This document shows positions 51,943 to 60,361 of a DNA stretch of 64,000 nt, in pieces. A program made the position numbers and the translations under genes. Position 1 is the stretch's first letter, and the number at the start of each line of letters is the position of its first letter. Source of the stretch: Pedobacter sp. HDW13 (GTDB lineage Bacteria > Bacteroidota > Bacteroidia > Sphingobacteriales > Sphingobacteriaceae); the NCBI RefSeq assembly GCF_011303555.1, contig NZ_CP049868.1, positions 248,001 to 312,000 of the forward strand. Reading direction: 5' to 3'. Below the pieces are notes generated by a model. The model worked only from the letters and a program-made list of their open reading frames with translations. It did no database searches and was not told the DNA's origin.

Positions 51943-54900
51943 TTAGAAAGTAAATTGAAGACCAAAAATTATTGTTCTAGGTAAAGGGTAGCCACCTGAT
52001 CCGGCACCACCAGTACCTATACTGCTGCTCTCTGGTGAATAAAGCGTCGACTCGCTGAAATAAGCCAGATTCTGGCCACTAACGGATAAGCTGATTCCTT
52101 CACTTTTTAGTCTGTTGGCTAATTTGGTTGGCAACTTATAGGTCAGATTAACTTCTCTAAGCGCTAAATAATCTCCTTTATGGTAAAACATGCTGGATTC
52201 GCGGAAAGTATTGTTTTTGTAAAGCTGATCTGCCCAGTAATAAGTTGGAAACTTTGCATTAGGGTTGCCTGGTGTCCAGGTATCTAAAACGTCAGTAGTG
52301 GTATTAAATGTACCTTGTGCATTACTTGCAAACCAGGTACGCGGGCCATCATAGGCAACAAAACCTAAAGCATAATCAAAACGGGTACTTAATGTGAAGC
52401 CTTTCCAGCTTGCATTTGCACCAAAACCACCGGTAAAGCGGGGAACAGTCCGGCCCATATAAACCCGGTCGAAACTATTGATAATATTATCACCGTTTAC
52501 ATCTGTCCACATTACATCTCCCAAAGCAATTGGAAAATTTAGGTTTTTATCAGCCGCACTCATGGCATTGTACACAGCAGGATGAACAAGTTTTCTTGCA
52601 CCCAGTAAATCGACAAAAGATGATGAAGCATAGGCATCCAGATCAGCCTGTGTTCTGATAATACCTTTGGCCTGATACGCATAAGCCACGTTCGGATCCT
52701 GACCTTCTTGCAAGCCGCCAACCCAAATTAACTGTTTAGTATCCGGATCGTATACCTGAAAGCCGCCCTGAAGATTGTTTTGCAAGCCATTGTTAGGAAG
52801 TTTTAAAATCTTATTGGCGTTATAAGCCATGTTAAGATTAAAATTTACGTTCCAATCTCTGTTTCTCAGCACACTATAATTCAGATCAACCTCAACACCT
52901 TGATTCTGCATATCGCCATTATTAGTGGCAATTGAGGTTATCCCTGCGGTGATTGGAAATGTTAAGTTTGCAATTTTATCACTTGTTGTTCTGTGATAAT
53001 AGGCCACAGAAAGGTCGATCTTATTGAACAAACGAGCTTCTAAACCAACCTCTTTTGTAATTAAACTTTCCCAACGCAAATTAGGATTGGGGATATTTCC
53101 AAGCAAATAACCAATACTGCTATTGTATTTATTGGTACCATATGATCCTTGCAGGGTGTAAGCTCCAATGAAATCATCACTCACATTGCCATTAGCACCG
53201 TAACTTGCCCTTAACTTTAAGCTATTTACCACCTTGGTAAGGGGCTCAAAGAATTTCTCTTTATGGATGTTCCAACCTACCGATAATCCTGGGAAATTGC
53301 CCCAACGGTTGTTTAACAGCCTTGAATATCCATCCCGACGGATAGTTGCGGTTAACAGGTATTTCTCATCATAATCGTAGTTCATACGACCAAAGAATGA
53401 TAAAATACGTTGATTGGTATGGTAAGTATCAGTACTTCTTCTGTCCTTTTCTGAATTCGTTAAAGCTAAATCAGAAAAATCATCAGTAGGTGCACCACTT
53501 CCTGATGCGGATAAACCTTGCGAATAAATATCATAATATTCACTACCTGCCATCACATCGATATGGTGTTTAGATGCTATAGTGGTGTTATAATTAACTA
53601 CCGCATTATAAGTCTGACTTAAAGCTTTGTCGAATGATGCTGACGAAGTACGGGTTCTGTCATAATTTCCCGGACTTGACAAGAAATCTCTATTGAAAGA
53701 TTCGTAATTACCATTATTAAAGAAGTAATTACCACTAAGTCTTAATGAGAGATTCTTTAAAAAATCTACTTTTAAAGCCTGGCTTAAGGTAAATTTATCA
53801 GTATTGTTCTTTCTAATAAATTTATCATCATTTACGGCCGGGTTACCATCCCTGTAATCTCTACCAACCAATAAATCGCCATTCTCATTCATTCCTCTCA
53901 TTGTTGGGGGAGCTCCTAAAGCACGCGTAAGGTAGTTTCCTTCAGAGTTAATTGCATCACGCCACTTGGCATTGGCAAAATTTAAATTCGAAATAGAGGT
54001 TAACCAAGGCTTGATTTTATATTCTCCATTGAACACAAAGGTTAGGCGTTTATAAAATGTATTAATCGGCATTCCTTTTTCATCATAATTACCTAAGCCC
54101 GCGTAATATTTACCCTTTTCATTCCCGCCGGTCATAGACACGTTGTAATCCTGGGTTAAGCTATAATCTCTAAGTGCATAATCAGCATAATTGAAATCTT
54201 TATAGATAATTTCGCGATTAATTCCTGATGGATCATACGCACCTAAAGCATTTGTTTTTAATGGATCAGTCATTACCTGCCACCCTTTTCCCAGTAATTC
54301 TTCGTTGGCAGCACTTCTAAACATCGGACTCCAAACTGCCGAAGAAGTCACATTACCATCAAGAATATTGCCTGCTGCATCCTTATATAAGTTACCTGTG
54401 CCAAATGGTCCGGTTGTATTTAACTGGCTTAAGCGACTTGGCTCATACGAACCAGAGGTTTCAATTGCCTTTCTAGACCAATAGATATATTGTTCAGCAT
54501 TTAAAAATTCGAATGGAATGTTTAACTTATTGATACCTACTTTAGATTTTACCGCGATATTTGAGACCCCTTCCTTCCCTTTTTTAGTCGTAATGAGCAC
54601 CACCCCGTTGCTTGCTCTGGCTCCATAAATTGCTGTAGCAGAAGCATCCTTTAAAACCTCGATGGATTCAATATCATCCTGATTAATATCGCTGAATCCG
54701 GATCTTAATAAACCATCTACCATCACCAATGGCGAACCTCCTCCGGTATAACCTGTTCCTCCACGCAATACAATATTGGGAACAGCGCCAGGCCGTCCGG
54801 AAGTTTGCTGAACCCTTAAGCCCGGAATTGTTCCGGCTAAGGCTGATGCTGGATTGGAACGTACACCAGTTTCCAAAACCTTAGGATCAAGTTTAGATAC

Positions 54901-55272
54901 CGAACCTGTAAGTTTCGACTTTTTGATCGCTCCATAGCCAACAACGATTACTTCATCCAGGCCTTTGCTATCTTCTAAAAGTTTAATATTAATTGTCGAC
55001 TGACCCTGAATTACAATTTCCTGAGTTAAGTAGCCGGTAAAACTGAAAACCAGTACATCGCCTTTACTGGCTTTGATACTGTAGGCTCCTGCCGGACTGG
55101 TTGAAGTTCCATTTTTAGTTCCTTTGATCATTACGGTAACGCTTGGAATTCCCTCTCCGCTTGCTTCTGTAACTTTCCCGGTAATGGTTTGTTGGGCAAA
55201 TGCCGATATGGTTGCCAGCAGCAACACAAATGGCAGGCAATGCCTGATGAGTTTTAAGTAAGTTTCTTTCAT
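51943..55272 (-). CDS. SusC/RagA TonB-dependent transporter (sialic-acid PUL)
   Basis: 1109 residues. Signal peptide ending TISAFAQQ; carboxypeptidase-like domain (TITGKVTEASGEGIPSVTVMIKGTK); TonB plug (DEVIVVGYGAIKKSKLTGSVSKLDPKVLETG; DASATAIYGARASNGVVLITTKKG); then the barrel, ending RTIIFGLQFTF. It is the first gene of an eight-gene minus-strand operon ending at 42062, and its start lies 21 bases below the inverted-repeat operator at 55293-55311. It takes up sialic acid-containing material across the outer membrane. Confidence 0.93.
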   Translation of the reverse strand: MKETYLKLIRHCLPFVLLLATISAFAQQTITGKVTEASGEGIPSVTVMIKGTKNGTSTSPAGAYSIKASKGDVLVFSFTGYLTQEIVIQGQSTINIKLLEDSKGLDEVIVVGYGAIKKSKLTGSVSKLDPKVLETGVRSNPASALAGTIPGLRVQQTSGRPGAVPNIVLRGGTGYTGGGSPLVMVDGLLRSGFSDINQDDIESIEVLKDASATAIYGARASNGVVLITTKKGKEGVSNIAVKSKVGINKLNIPFEFLNAEQYIYWSRKAIETSGSYEPSRLSQLNTTGPFGTGNLYKDAAGNILDGNVTSSAVWSPMFRSAANEELLGKGWQVMTDPLKTNALGAYDPSGINREIIYKDFNYADYALRDYSLTQDYNVSMTGGNEKGKYYAGLGNYDEKGMPINTFYKRLTFVFNGEYKIKPWLTSISNLNFANAKWRDAINSEGNYLTRALGAPPTMRGMNENGDLLVGRDYRDGNPAVNDDKFIRKNNTDKFTLSQALKVDFLKNLSLRLSGNYFFNNGNYESFNRDFLSSPGNYDRTRTSSASFDKALSQTYNAVVNYNTTIASKHHIDVMAGSEYYDIYSQGLSASGSGAPTDDFSDLALTNSEKDRRSTDTYHTNQRILSFFGRMNYDYDEKYLLTATIRRDGYSRLLNNRWGNFPGLSVGWNIHKEKFFEPLTKVVNSLKLRASYGANGNVSDDFIGAYTLQGSYGTNKYNSSIGYLLGNIPNPNLRWESLITKEVGLEARLFNKIDLSVAYYHRTTSDKIANLTFPITAGITSIATNNGDMQNQGVEVDLNYSVLRNRDWNVNFNLNMAYNANKILKLPNNGLQNNLQGGFQVYDPDTKQLIWVGGLQEGQDPNVAYAYQAKGIIRTQADLDAYASSSFVDLLGARKLVHPAVYNAMSAADKNLNFPIALGDVMWTDVNGDNIINSFDRVYMGRTVPRFTGGFGANASWKGFTLSTRFDYALGFVAYDGPRTWFASNAQGTFNTTTDVLDTWTPGNPNAKFPTYYWADQLYKNNTFRESSMFYHKGDYLALREVNLTYKLPTKLANRLKSEGISLSVSGQNLAYFSESTLYSPESSSIGTGGAGSGGYPLPRTIIFGLQFTF

Positions 55273-55292
55273 AATTTGGTTATTTTATTTTG

Positions 55293-55311
55293 TATTATGT
55301 TATACATAATA
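55293..55311. promoter_or_regulatory. Inverted-repeat operator, probable site of the FadR/GntR regulator
   Basis: TATTATGT (55293-55300), a 3-base spacer TAT, and ACATAATA (55304-55311) form a perfect 8+8 base inverted repeat just before the sialic-acid susC. FadR-subfamily dimers bind short palindromes of this size. The adjacent regulator gene makes it the obvious ligand, by inference. Confidence 0.65.
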
Positions 55312-55360
55312 ATACTAAGTACCGATTTATTTTAGTTATTTGCAAATAATTTCTGCTTAT

Positions 55361-55396
55361 TTTGAACTAGACTTTAAGTACTTAGCTTTATATTTG
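55361..55396 (+). promoter_or_regulatory. Candidate promoter of the FadR/GntR gene
   Basis: TTTG (55361-55364) and TATATTTG (55389-55396) fit the Bacteroidota elements, but the 24-base spacer is longer than usual. A 10-base palindrome, TAAGTACTTA (55375-55384), lies between them. The start codon follows 55 bases later. Confidence 0.4.
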
Positions 55397-55439
55397 TGCT
55401 CTAAGCGGTCGCAAAGGCAGTTTTAGGTTAAAAAATAAA

Positions 55440-55453
55440 TTATACATAATAAT
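55440..55453 (+). promoter_or_regulatory. Operator half-site over the regulator start codon
   Basis: TTATACATAATAAT repeats 55300-55313 exactly, which is the right half of the susC operator. Its end overlaps the ATG at 55452. This suggests the regulator also represses its own translation start or transcription. Confidence 0.5.
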
Positions 55454-56156
55454 GGATAGCATCAGTGATTTTAAACAAGTGGATACCAGTTCGTTGGTAG
55501 ATCGTGTTGAAGATAAGCTTGTTCAACTTTTGCAGGAACGTAAGCTAAAAGTTGGCGACAGCATCCCTACCGAACTCGAACTTTGTGCCGCGTTGGGCGT
55601 TAGCCGTACAGTTGTGCGCGAAGCCATGTTGCGATTACGCATGATGGGCCTAATTGAATCCAAAAAGAAAAAAGGTGCTGTAATTACAAGTCCCGATCTG
55701 TTTGGTATCCTTTCTAAAAGCATGAACCCGCACATTCTTGACCAGGGCACCTTGAAAGAGATTTTCGAAATTAGGCTGGTGCTGGAAATCGGAATGGCCG
55801 ATTTTTTATTTCAGCGCATTACCGACGAAGATTTAAAAGAACTGAGAAGAATAGTGGATAACGAACCAGAAGCGGCGCAGGATCATTTGTTTAATATTGA
55901 ACACGAAATTGCCTTTCATGGTAAATTGTACGATATAACCGGAAATGAAACCCTCCGAAAATTCCAGAGTATGTTGCTGCCTATATTCGATTTTGTGCAC
56001 AACAGTGGCTTGCTTAAAAAGCAAGGGCAACTGCACAAGTTTGTCTCTCACAAAGGTTTGGTAGATATTTTAGAAAACGGATCGCCTGAGCTTTTCCGCA
56101 ACGCGATGAGGAATCACCTCGAAAATCATTTTAACCGTCTTTTTGCGGAGGATTAA
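55452..56156 (+). CDS. FadR/GntR-family regulator of the sialic-acid operon
   Basis: 234 residues. N-terminal winged helix about 10-78 (SLVDRVEDKLVQLLQERKLKVGDSIPTELELCAALGVSRTVVREAMLRLRMMGLIESKKKKGAVIT), the FadR-subfamily signature; C-terminal all-helical FCD ligand domain about 85-230 (EIFEIRLVLEIGMADFLFQ; EHEIAFHGKLYDITGN; SHKGLVDILENGSPELFRNAMRNHLENH) with the metal/ligand D and H residues. It is divergent from susC with 179 bases between. The expected effector is sialic acid or ManNAc-6P-type intermediates, as for NanR, which belongs to the same subfamily. The likely mode is repression released by the ligand. Confidence 0.88.
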   Translation: MDSISDFKQVDTSSLVDRVEDKLVQLLQERKLKVGDSIPTELELCAALGVSRTVVREAMLRLRMMGLIESKKKKGAVITSPDLFGILSKSMNPHILDQGTLKEIFEIRLVLEIGMADFLFQRITDEDLKELRRIVDNEPEAAQDHLFNIEHEIAFHGKLYDITGNETLRKFQSMLLPIFDFVHNSGLLKKQGQLHKFVSHKGLVDILENGSPELFRNAMRNHLENHFNRLFAED

Positions 56157-56319
56157 CCCTAAAACCAGATCAAAATCAGCTTACTTATAAAAAAAATAAA
56201 CAACTAATAATCAAACACTTATAAATATTTTAAAATTTTAATTAAAAAAATTTTAAAAATCTGTCCAATTTCCAGCCTTCGCGTGTCATTAGGTTTTAAC
56301 AATCAAAATTTAAAACAAA

Positions 56320-56772
56320 ATGGAAAAGAGAATTAATTTATTTGAACAAGGAATGAGCACGTTGAAACCATTATTTGTAATGGGACAGCAATTAAAAAAA
56401 TCATCAATTGGTCCTACCATAATCGAACTGGTCGATTTCCGTGTATCGCAAATCAATGCCTGTGCCTTCTGCCTCGATATGCATTCGAAAGATGCCCGCG
56501 CCAACGGCGAAACCGAGCAACGCCTTTACGGCTTAAGCGCCTGGAGAGAAGCCCCTTATTATACCGATCGCGAAAGAGCTGCATTGGCCTGGGCCGAAGC
56601 AGTTACCGCCAGCCATGTTACTGATGAAGTATATCAGGAAGCAGCAGCACATTTTACAGAGATAGAAATGATCGAACTTACCCTTTTGGTAACCAACATC
56701 AATACCTGGAACCGCTTAAATATCGCTTTCCCGAATGCTGTTGGCACCTACAAAGTTGGTATGTTTGGGTAG
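56320..56772 (+). CDS. Carboxymuconolactone decarboxylase / AhpD-like protein
   Basis: 150 residues, all helical, with the AhpD-type redox pair in CAFCLDMHSKDAR (C-x-x-C-x-x-x-H) and the family tail ALAWAEAVTASHVTDEVYQEAAAHFTEIEMIELTLLVTNINTWNRLNIAF. Such proteins handle peroxides or act as thiol hydroperoxidases. It is the first gene of a cassette with a YCII protein and an ECF42-type sigma factor, a combination seen often in soil bacteria. Upstream TGTCCA (56262-56267)-N14-CGTGTC (56282-56287) recalls the ECF42 promoter, but weakly. The physiological substrate is unknown. Confidence 0.88.
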   Translation: MEKRINLFEQGMSTLKPLFVMGQQLKKSSIGPTIIELVDFRVSQINACAFCLDMHSKDARANGETEQRLYGLSAWREAPYYTDRERAALAWAEAVTASHVTDEVYQEAAAHFTEIEMIELTLLVTNINTWNRLNIAFPNAVGTYKVGMFG

Positions 56773-56794
56773 GAAGGAATTACTGAACTACCCT

Positions 56795-56820
56795 AAAGGT
56801 TGGTGTCTCCACCGACCTTT
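56795..56820. terminator. Tight hairpin between the AhpD-like and YCII genes
   Basis: AAAGGTTGGTG (56795-56805) pairs with CACCGACCTTT (56810-56820) around a TCTC tetraloop; the one mismatch is a G-U pair in RNA. It lies 22 bases after the AhpD-like stop. There is no T-run, so attenuation or message stabilisation is as likely as termination. Confidence 0.4.
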
Positions 56821-56861
56821 GCATGAAACAAAATGATTTGTAAACTTACAAAAAACATAAC

Positions 56862-57209
56862 ATGAACGAATTTTTATTGATCTTCCGAAGGGCCTTTACC
56901 CACGAAGATCAGCCCTCGCCTGAGATGCTTCAGGAATCAATTAAACAATGGCAGGATTGGTTTGGCGGTATCGCTGCACAAGATAAACTGGTTAGGCCAT
57001 TACAACGCTGGGATCTGGAAGGCAGAGTAGTACATGCCGATAAAAATGTAATCAACGGCCCATATGCCGAAATTAAGGAATCGATTGGTGGTTTGGTGTT
57101 AATCAGAGCCAAAGACTATGATGAAGCGGCAGAAATTGCCAAGGACTGCCCGATATTAAAACTGGGTGGTAATGTGGAAATCAGAATGGCTGTTACACCA
57201 ACGGCCTAA
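56862..57209 (+). CDS. YCII-related (DGPF-type) protein
   Basis: 115 residues of the YCII fold: FLLIFRRAFTHEDQPSPEMLQESIKQWQDWFGGIAAQDKLV, VINGPYAEIKESIGGLVLIRAKDYDEAAEIAKDCPILKLGGNVEIR. The usual D-G-P-F is N-G-P-Y here. These small proteins are the typical companion and target of ECF42 sigma factors; their biochemical role is not known. It lies 35 bases before the sigma gene. Confidence 0.88.
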   Translation: MNEFLLIFRRAFTHEDQPSPEMLQESIKQWQDWFGGIAAQDKLVRPLQRWDLEGRVVHADKNVINGPYAEIKESIGGLVLIRAKDYDEAAEIAKDCPILKLGGNVEIRMAVTPTA

Positions 57210-57244
57210 CTGATATAACCAAAAAGCTTATCTTTAATCCATCC

Positions 57245-58480
57245 ATGGAAGAGAGCGTACTTATACCACATTTATTCCGAACAGAGTATCGCAAAATTGT
57301 TTCGGTACTCTGTTACCGCTTCGGTATTGATCATATCGAAACAGCTGAAGATATTGTGAGCGACACTTTTTTAACAGCCACCGAAACGTGGAGCATGAAG
57401 GGGATTCCTGAAAATCCTACTGCCTGGCTGTACACTGTCGCCAAAAATAAAACCAAAAATTACCTCAGGCACCATGCTGTTTTCGAGCAAAAACTGGCTA
57501 AGCAGATCCAGATCGAAACAGAGACTGAGACAGAAATAGATCTCGATTTATCAGACAAAAACATCAACGATAGTCAGCTGGCCATGATGTTTACCATCTG
57601 TGCCCCTGTCGTTTCAAAAGAAGCCCAAATTGCATTGGCCCTGAACCTGTTGTGCGGTTTCGGTGTGCAGGAAATTGCCGATGGATTTTTAACAGGTAAG
57701 GATACCATTTACAAAAGGCTAAAACGGGCCAAAGAGAAACTGAAAGAGGCGGGTATTAAAATCGAACAGCCAAAAGTTTCTGCCATTAACCAAAGGCTTG
57801 AAACTGTACTCACCACGCTTTATTTGCTCTTCTCAGAAGGTTATTATTCGGTATCGAACGACGTTACCCTCCGCAAAGATGTTTGTGCAGAGGCTATGCG
57901 GTTAAATTACCTGTTAATCAGCAATCCCCTTACCGATTTACCTCCAGCCAATGCTTTGTTTGCACTCATGTGTTTCCACGCCTCCAGATTTGATGCGCGA
58001 GCAGATGCCGACGGCACCCCTATTTTATACGGAGACCAGGATGAGAAACTGTGGAACAAAGAACTGATTGAACAGGGTATTTATTACCTCAACCGCGCTT
58101 CGAAGGGCGATACCTTAACTAAATATCACCTCGAAGCAGCCATTGCCTACTGGCATACCCATAAAGCAGATCGCGCTGAAAAGTGGGAAAATATCCTCCA
58201 ACTGTACAATCAGCTCCTTATTCTTGAATACTCTCCTATTATCGCCATGAACCGCACTTTTGCCCTGGCCAAAACCAATGGAAAAGCTGTCGCCATAGCA
58301 GAAGCAGAAAAGCTGAACCTAGACGATAATCACCTTTATTTTTCACTCCTGGGCAATCTGTACACTGGAATTGATGATCAAAAAGCTCTAAAGCATTTTA
58401 AAACTGCGATTGATTTGGCAGTTACTGCAGCCGATAAAAAAATGATTGATAAGAGTATTCAAAAACTAAGTATCAATTAA
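57245..58480 (+). CDS. ECF42-type RNA polymerase sigma factor with long C-terminal extension
   Basis: 411 residues. Sigma region 2 is at about 10-75 (RTEYRKIVSVLCYRFGIDHIETAEDIVSDTFLTATETW), region 4 at about 110-165 (AQIALALNLLCGFGVQEIADGFLTGKDTIYKRLKRAKEKL). A roughly 230-residue TPR-like extension follows (PADNALFALMCFHASRFDAR-type region, GIYYLNRASKGDTLTKYHLEAAIAYWH, PIIAMNRTFALAKTNG). This extension defines ECF42, which has no anti-sigma factor and is regulated by the extension itself. It follows the YCII gene, its known type of partner. The signal is unknown. Confidence 0.9.
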   Translation: MEESVLIPHLFRTEYRKIVSVLCYRFGIDHIETAEDIVSDTFLTATETWSMKGIPENPTAWLYTVAKNKTKNYLRHHAVFEQKLAKQIQIETETETEIDLDLSDKNINDSQLAMMFTICAPVVSKEAQIALALNLLCGFGVQEIADGFLTGKDTIYKRLKRAKEKLKEAGIKIEQPKVSAINQRLETVLTTLYLLFSEGYYSVSNDVTLRKDVCAEAMRLNYLLISNPLTDLPPANALFALMCFHASRFDARADADGTPILYGDQDEKLWNKELIEQGIYYLNRASKGDTLTKYHLEAAIAYWHTHKADRAEKWENILQLYNQLLILEYSPIIAMNRTFALAKTNGKAVAIAEAEKLNLDDNHLYFSLLGNLYTGIDDQKALKHFKTAIDLAVTAADKKMIDKSIQKLSIN

Positions 58481-58507
58481 AAATGGCCTTAAAAACCTAA
58501 GCCATTT
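58481..58507 (-). terminator. Terminator candidate for the redoxin gene
   Basis: Read on the minus strand, AAATGGC (58507-58501) pairs with GCCATTT (58487-58481) and the stem runs into TTTTTAATT. It sits between the convergent stops of the ECF42 sigma gene and the redoxin gene. Confidence 0.45.
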
Positions 58508-58511
58508 AAGC

Positions 58512-59093
58512 TTAAAGTTGGCTCAGCAAAAGTTGTACCGAGGCTCTCTTTTTATAATCGGGGTCAAAATGAATATATTTAATCTTCCCTGATTTATCGA
58601 TAATATAGGTTGCCGGTACCGGAAGTGTATGCCTGCTATTGCCATTATTGGTTTCGAGATTTATTCCGTAACCTTTGTATTTTGTAAATGTAGCTTCATC
58701 CATCATAAAGTTTACACCATAAGCTGTCATAATGGTATCGTCTTTATCTTGCAGAATAGAAAAACCTGCATTAGTTTTTTTTATTGTTTTTGCTATATTT
58801 TCTTTGTTTTCGGGTGTTACACCAATCACATAAGCATCTTTGCTCGTTAACAGCTGTAAAGAATCCTGAAGTTCTTTAATGTGCTTATTGCAAAACGGGC
58901 ACCATTGCCCACGATAAAAAAACAATACAACTGAACGGTGTGTTTTAAGTGCATTTTTTAGGCTCACTGTTTTACCGTTTTGATCTAGCCCACTAAACAG
59001 TGGTGCCTTTGAGCCAAGGGTTAAACCTTTTTGTGCTTTTACCTGCAAACACAGGGCTGTAATTAAGGCTATGGATAGTATAATTCTTTTCAT
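58512..59093 (-). CDS. Exported AhpC/TSA-family thiol peroxidase-like protein
   Basis: 193 residues with signal peptide MKRIILSIALITALCLQVKA, so it acts outside the cytoplasm. The thioredoxin-fold redox centre is Y-R-G-Q-W-C65-P-F-C68-N-K-H. Peroxiredoxin-type framing is present: GSKAPLFSGLDQNGKTVSL before it, VIGVTPENKENIAKT and FSILQDKDDTIMTAYGV after. It is the last gene of the ECF sigma operon, 50 bases after the Lys-Met protein, which fits a role in repairing or removing oxidants in the envelope. Peroxidase versus disulfide reductase activity cannot be decided. Confidence 0.88.
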   Translation of the reverse strand: MKRIILSIALITALCLQVKAQKGLTLGSKAPLFSGLDQNGKTVSLKNALKTHRSVVLFFYRGQWCPFCNKHIKELQDSLQLLTSKDAYVIGVTPENKENIAKTIKKTNAGFSILQDKDDTIMTAYGVNFMMDEATFTKYKGYGINLETNNGNSRHTLPVPATYIIDKSGKIKYIHFDPDYKKRASVQLLLSQL

Positions 59094-59143
59094 AATATTA
59101 ATAGTTTAAAGGCAGGAAAGATTTCCCCTTCCTGCCAAAGTTT

Positions 59144-59410
59144 TTACATTTTACTTTTCGACATTTTGTCTTTGGCCATTTTTGACTTTTCCATTTTAAC
59201 CTTTTTCACTGAATCACCTTTCATTTTGCTCATTTTATCCTTTTCCATTTTGTCCATTTTCCTTTTACCCATTTTGTCTTGCTTCACTGAGGTCATTTTT
59301 TCTTTTTCCTGCAAAGGTTGGGTAGCAGCAAAAGCTGATGAATAAAGATTGGCTACAACTAAAGTAGCTACAAACAATTTTCCTGTCGATTTTAAAATTT
59401 GATTTTTCAT
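59144..59410 (-). CDS. Exported Lys-Met repeat protein (MxKDx type), probable sacrificial methionine protein
   Basis: 88 residues. A signal peptide (about 1-28, ending YSSAFA) is followed by a 60-residue mature part made of short repeats ending in Lys-Met (EKEKM, GKRKM, EKDKM, EKSKM, AKDKM, SKSKM). It has ten Met, every one preceded by Lys, and about twenty Lys, but no Cys, His or aromatic residue. It fits the pentapeptide MxKDx repeat family. Proteins of this composition (MrpX in Azospira) soak up hypochlorite as methionine sulfoxide and are then repaired by a molybdenum reductase. Here it has its own ECF promoter (59430-59460). Methionine rules out simple low complexity as the explanation; copper binding is an alternative. 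Confidence 0.85.
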   Translation of the reverse strand: MKNQILKSTGKLFVATLVVANLYSSAFAATQPLQEKEKMTSVKQDKMGKRKMDKMEKDKMSKMKGDSVKKVKMEKSKMAKDKMSKSKM

Positions 59411-59429
59411 GTTTTATGTGTTTTTACAC

Positions 59430-59460
59430 CTTTGTCGGAGCAAAGTCAAATACCTTACAA
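59430..59460 (-). promoter_or_regulatory. ECF-sigma promoter of the Lys-Met protein gene (site A)
   Basis: Minus strand: TTGTAAGG (59460-59453), 14-base spacer, CCGAC (59438-59434), A, AAG (59432-59430). Spacer and both boxes agree with sites B and C near 60.4 kb. The last base is 19 bases before the start codon. Confidence 0.75.
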
Positions 59461-59466
59461 TAAAAA

Positions 59467-59754
59467 TCAGTTTTTATTCATTTCTGCTTCCAGCTTTTTA
59501 ACCAAATCATTTTTAAAAGTTTCATCCAACTTAAAACCATTTACCGGAAAACCCGTAAACAACCTGTTTATCAGCACACTTTGCTCTTGATAAAGCCTGC
59601 AGACCGAGCAGCCAGCCAAATGAACTTTTAACTGTACCGTTTCTGAAGCGGTAATTTTACCAGCCATTCTTTTTTCTATTAAAAAAGTAGCCTGCTTACA
59701 GTTGTAAATAATATTTTTTAGTGCATTAGTCATGTTAATTCCAGTTTTTTTCAA
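59467..59754 (-). CDS. Zinc-finger-like anti-sigma factor
   Basis: Up to 95 residues; the Met at 59733 (MTNALKNIIYNCKQ) may be the true start, since the first ATG lies inside the sigma gene. The core C-K-Q-A-T-F-L-I-E-K-R ... K-V-H-L-A-G-C-S-V-C-R matches the HxxxCxxC zinc anti-sigma pattern. There is no membrane helix, so it would be a soluble, probably redox-sensitive, anti-sigma. It overlaps the sigma gene and precedes the Lys-Met gene by 56 bases. Oxidation of the Cys-Zn site would release the sigma factor (family knowledge, not shown here). Confidence 0.82.
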   Translation of the reverse strand: MKKTGINMTNALKNIIYNCKQATFLIEKRMAGKITASETVQLKVHLAGCSVCRLYQEQSVLINRLFTGFPVNGFKLDETFKNDLVKKLEAEMNKN

Positions 59755-60343
59755 GGCAGTTCCGAAGGTTTAATTTTGTACGATGCATAATTACCCAAAA
59801 ATTGGGCGAACTGAGTTTTAACTCGGCGCAAATGTGCTCCGATTCAAGGTCATCCATATGTTTCATGGCAAATACCGAAAACCATAAGCTGGGCAATTTG
59901 GCCAAACATGCATTTAAAATTTTACCGAGTTCTTTTAAAATCAATGGGTCGTGCGTTTCTAAGCCGAATGCCTTTGGCTTGAAATGCTCATTCCAATGGC
60001 CTGTTTCTGCATCAAAAAAAACGTTTTGCTCATTTTCGGCATTCGTTACTTTTAAAGTACCCGACAACTGCTTTCGGTAAAAATCGGCAATCTTGTTTTT
60101 AAGAATGGCCGTTAACCATGTTTTCTCATGACTGTTCCCTTCAAATTGACCTAAACGTTGCAAGGCAGCCAAAAAAGTATCCTGTACCAAATCTTTTGCT
60201 ACATCTTCATCTCTTAATCTCGACATGGCAAAGCCATAAAGATAATCGGCATATTGTTCTACCCAGGTAATCGGATCAGAGCCGGTATACTTCTGATTAA
60301 CATTGCGATCTATTTCTTTTTGCATGTTGTGTGTATCTAGCAT
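59735..60343 (-). CDS. ECF-type RNA polymerase sigma factor
   Basis: 202 residues. Region 2 is at about 28-95 (WVEQYADYLYGFAMSRLRDEDVAKDLVQDTFLAALQRLGQFEGNSHEKTWLTAILKNKIADFYR); region 4 is at about 135-195 (LAKLPSLWFSVFAMKHMDDLESEHICAELKLSSPNFWVIMHRTKLNLRNCL). An ATG at 60325 is a second start choice. It is followed by its anti-sigma factor with a 20-base overlap. Its own promoter (60362-60392) has the same boxes as those of the Lys-Met gene and the divergent cytochrome b operon, so it very likely reads all three and activates itself. Confidence 0.92.
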   Translation of the reverse strand: MLDTHNMQKEIDRNVNQKYTGSDPITWVEQYADYLYGFAMSRLRDEDVAKDLVQDTFLAALQRLGQFEGNSHEKTWLTAILKNKIADFYRKQLSGTLKVTNAENEQNVFFDAETGHWNEHFKPKAFGLETHDPLILKELGKILNACLAKLPSLWFSVFAMKHMDDLESEHICAELKLSSPNFWVIMHRTKLNLRNCLEKNWN

Positions 60344-60361
60344 AAATATACTGCTTAATCG

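Noticed and set aside
56228..56262. TTTTAAAATTTT / AAAATTTTAAAA near-palindrome upstream of the AhpD-like gene
   Set aside because: Pure A/T and self-complementary by composition; not evidence of a site.
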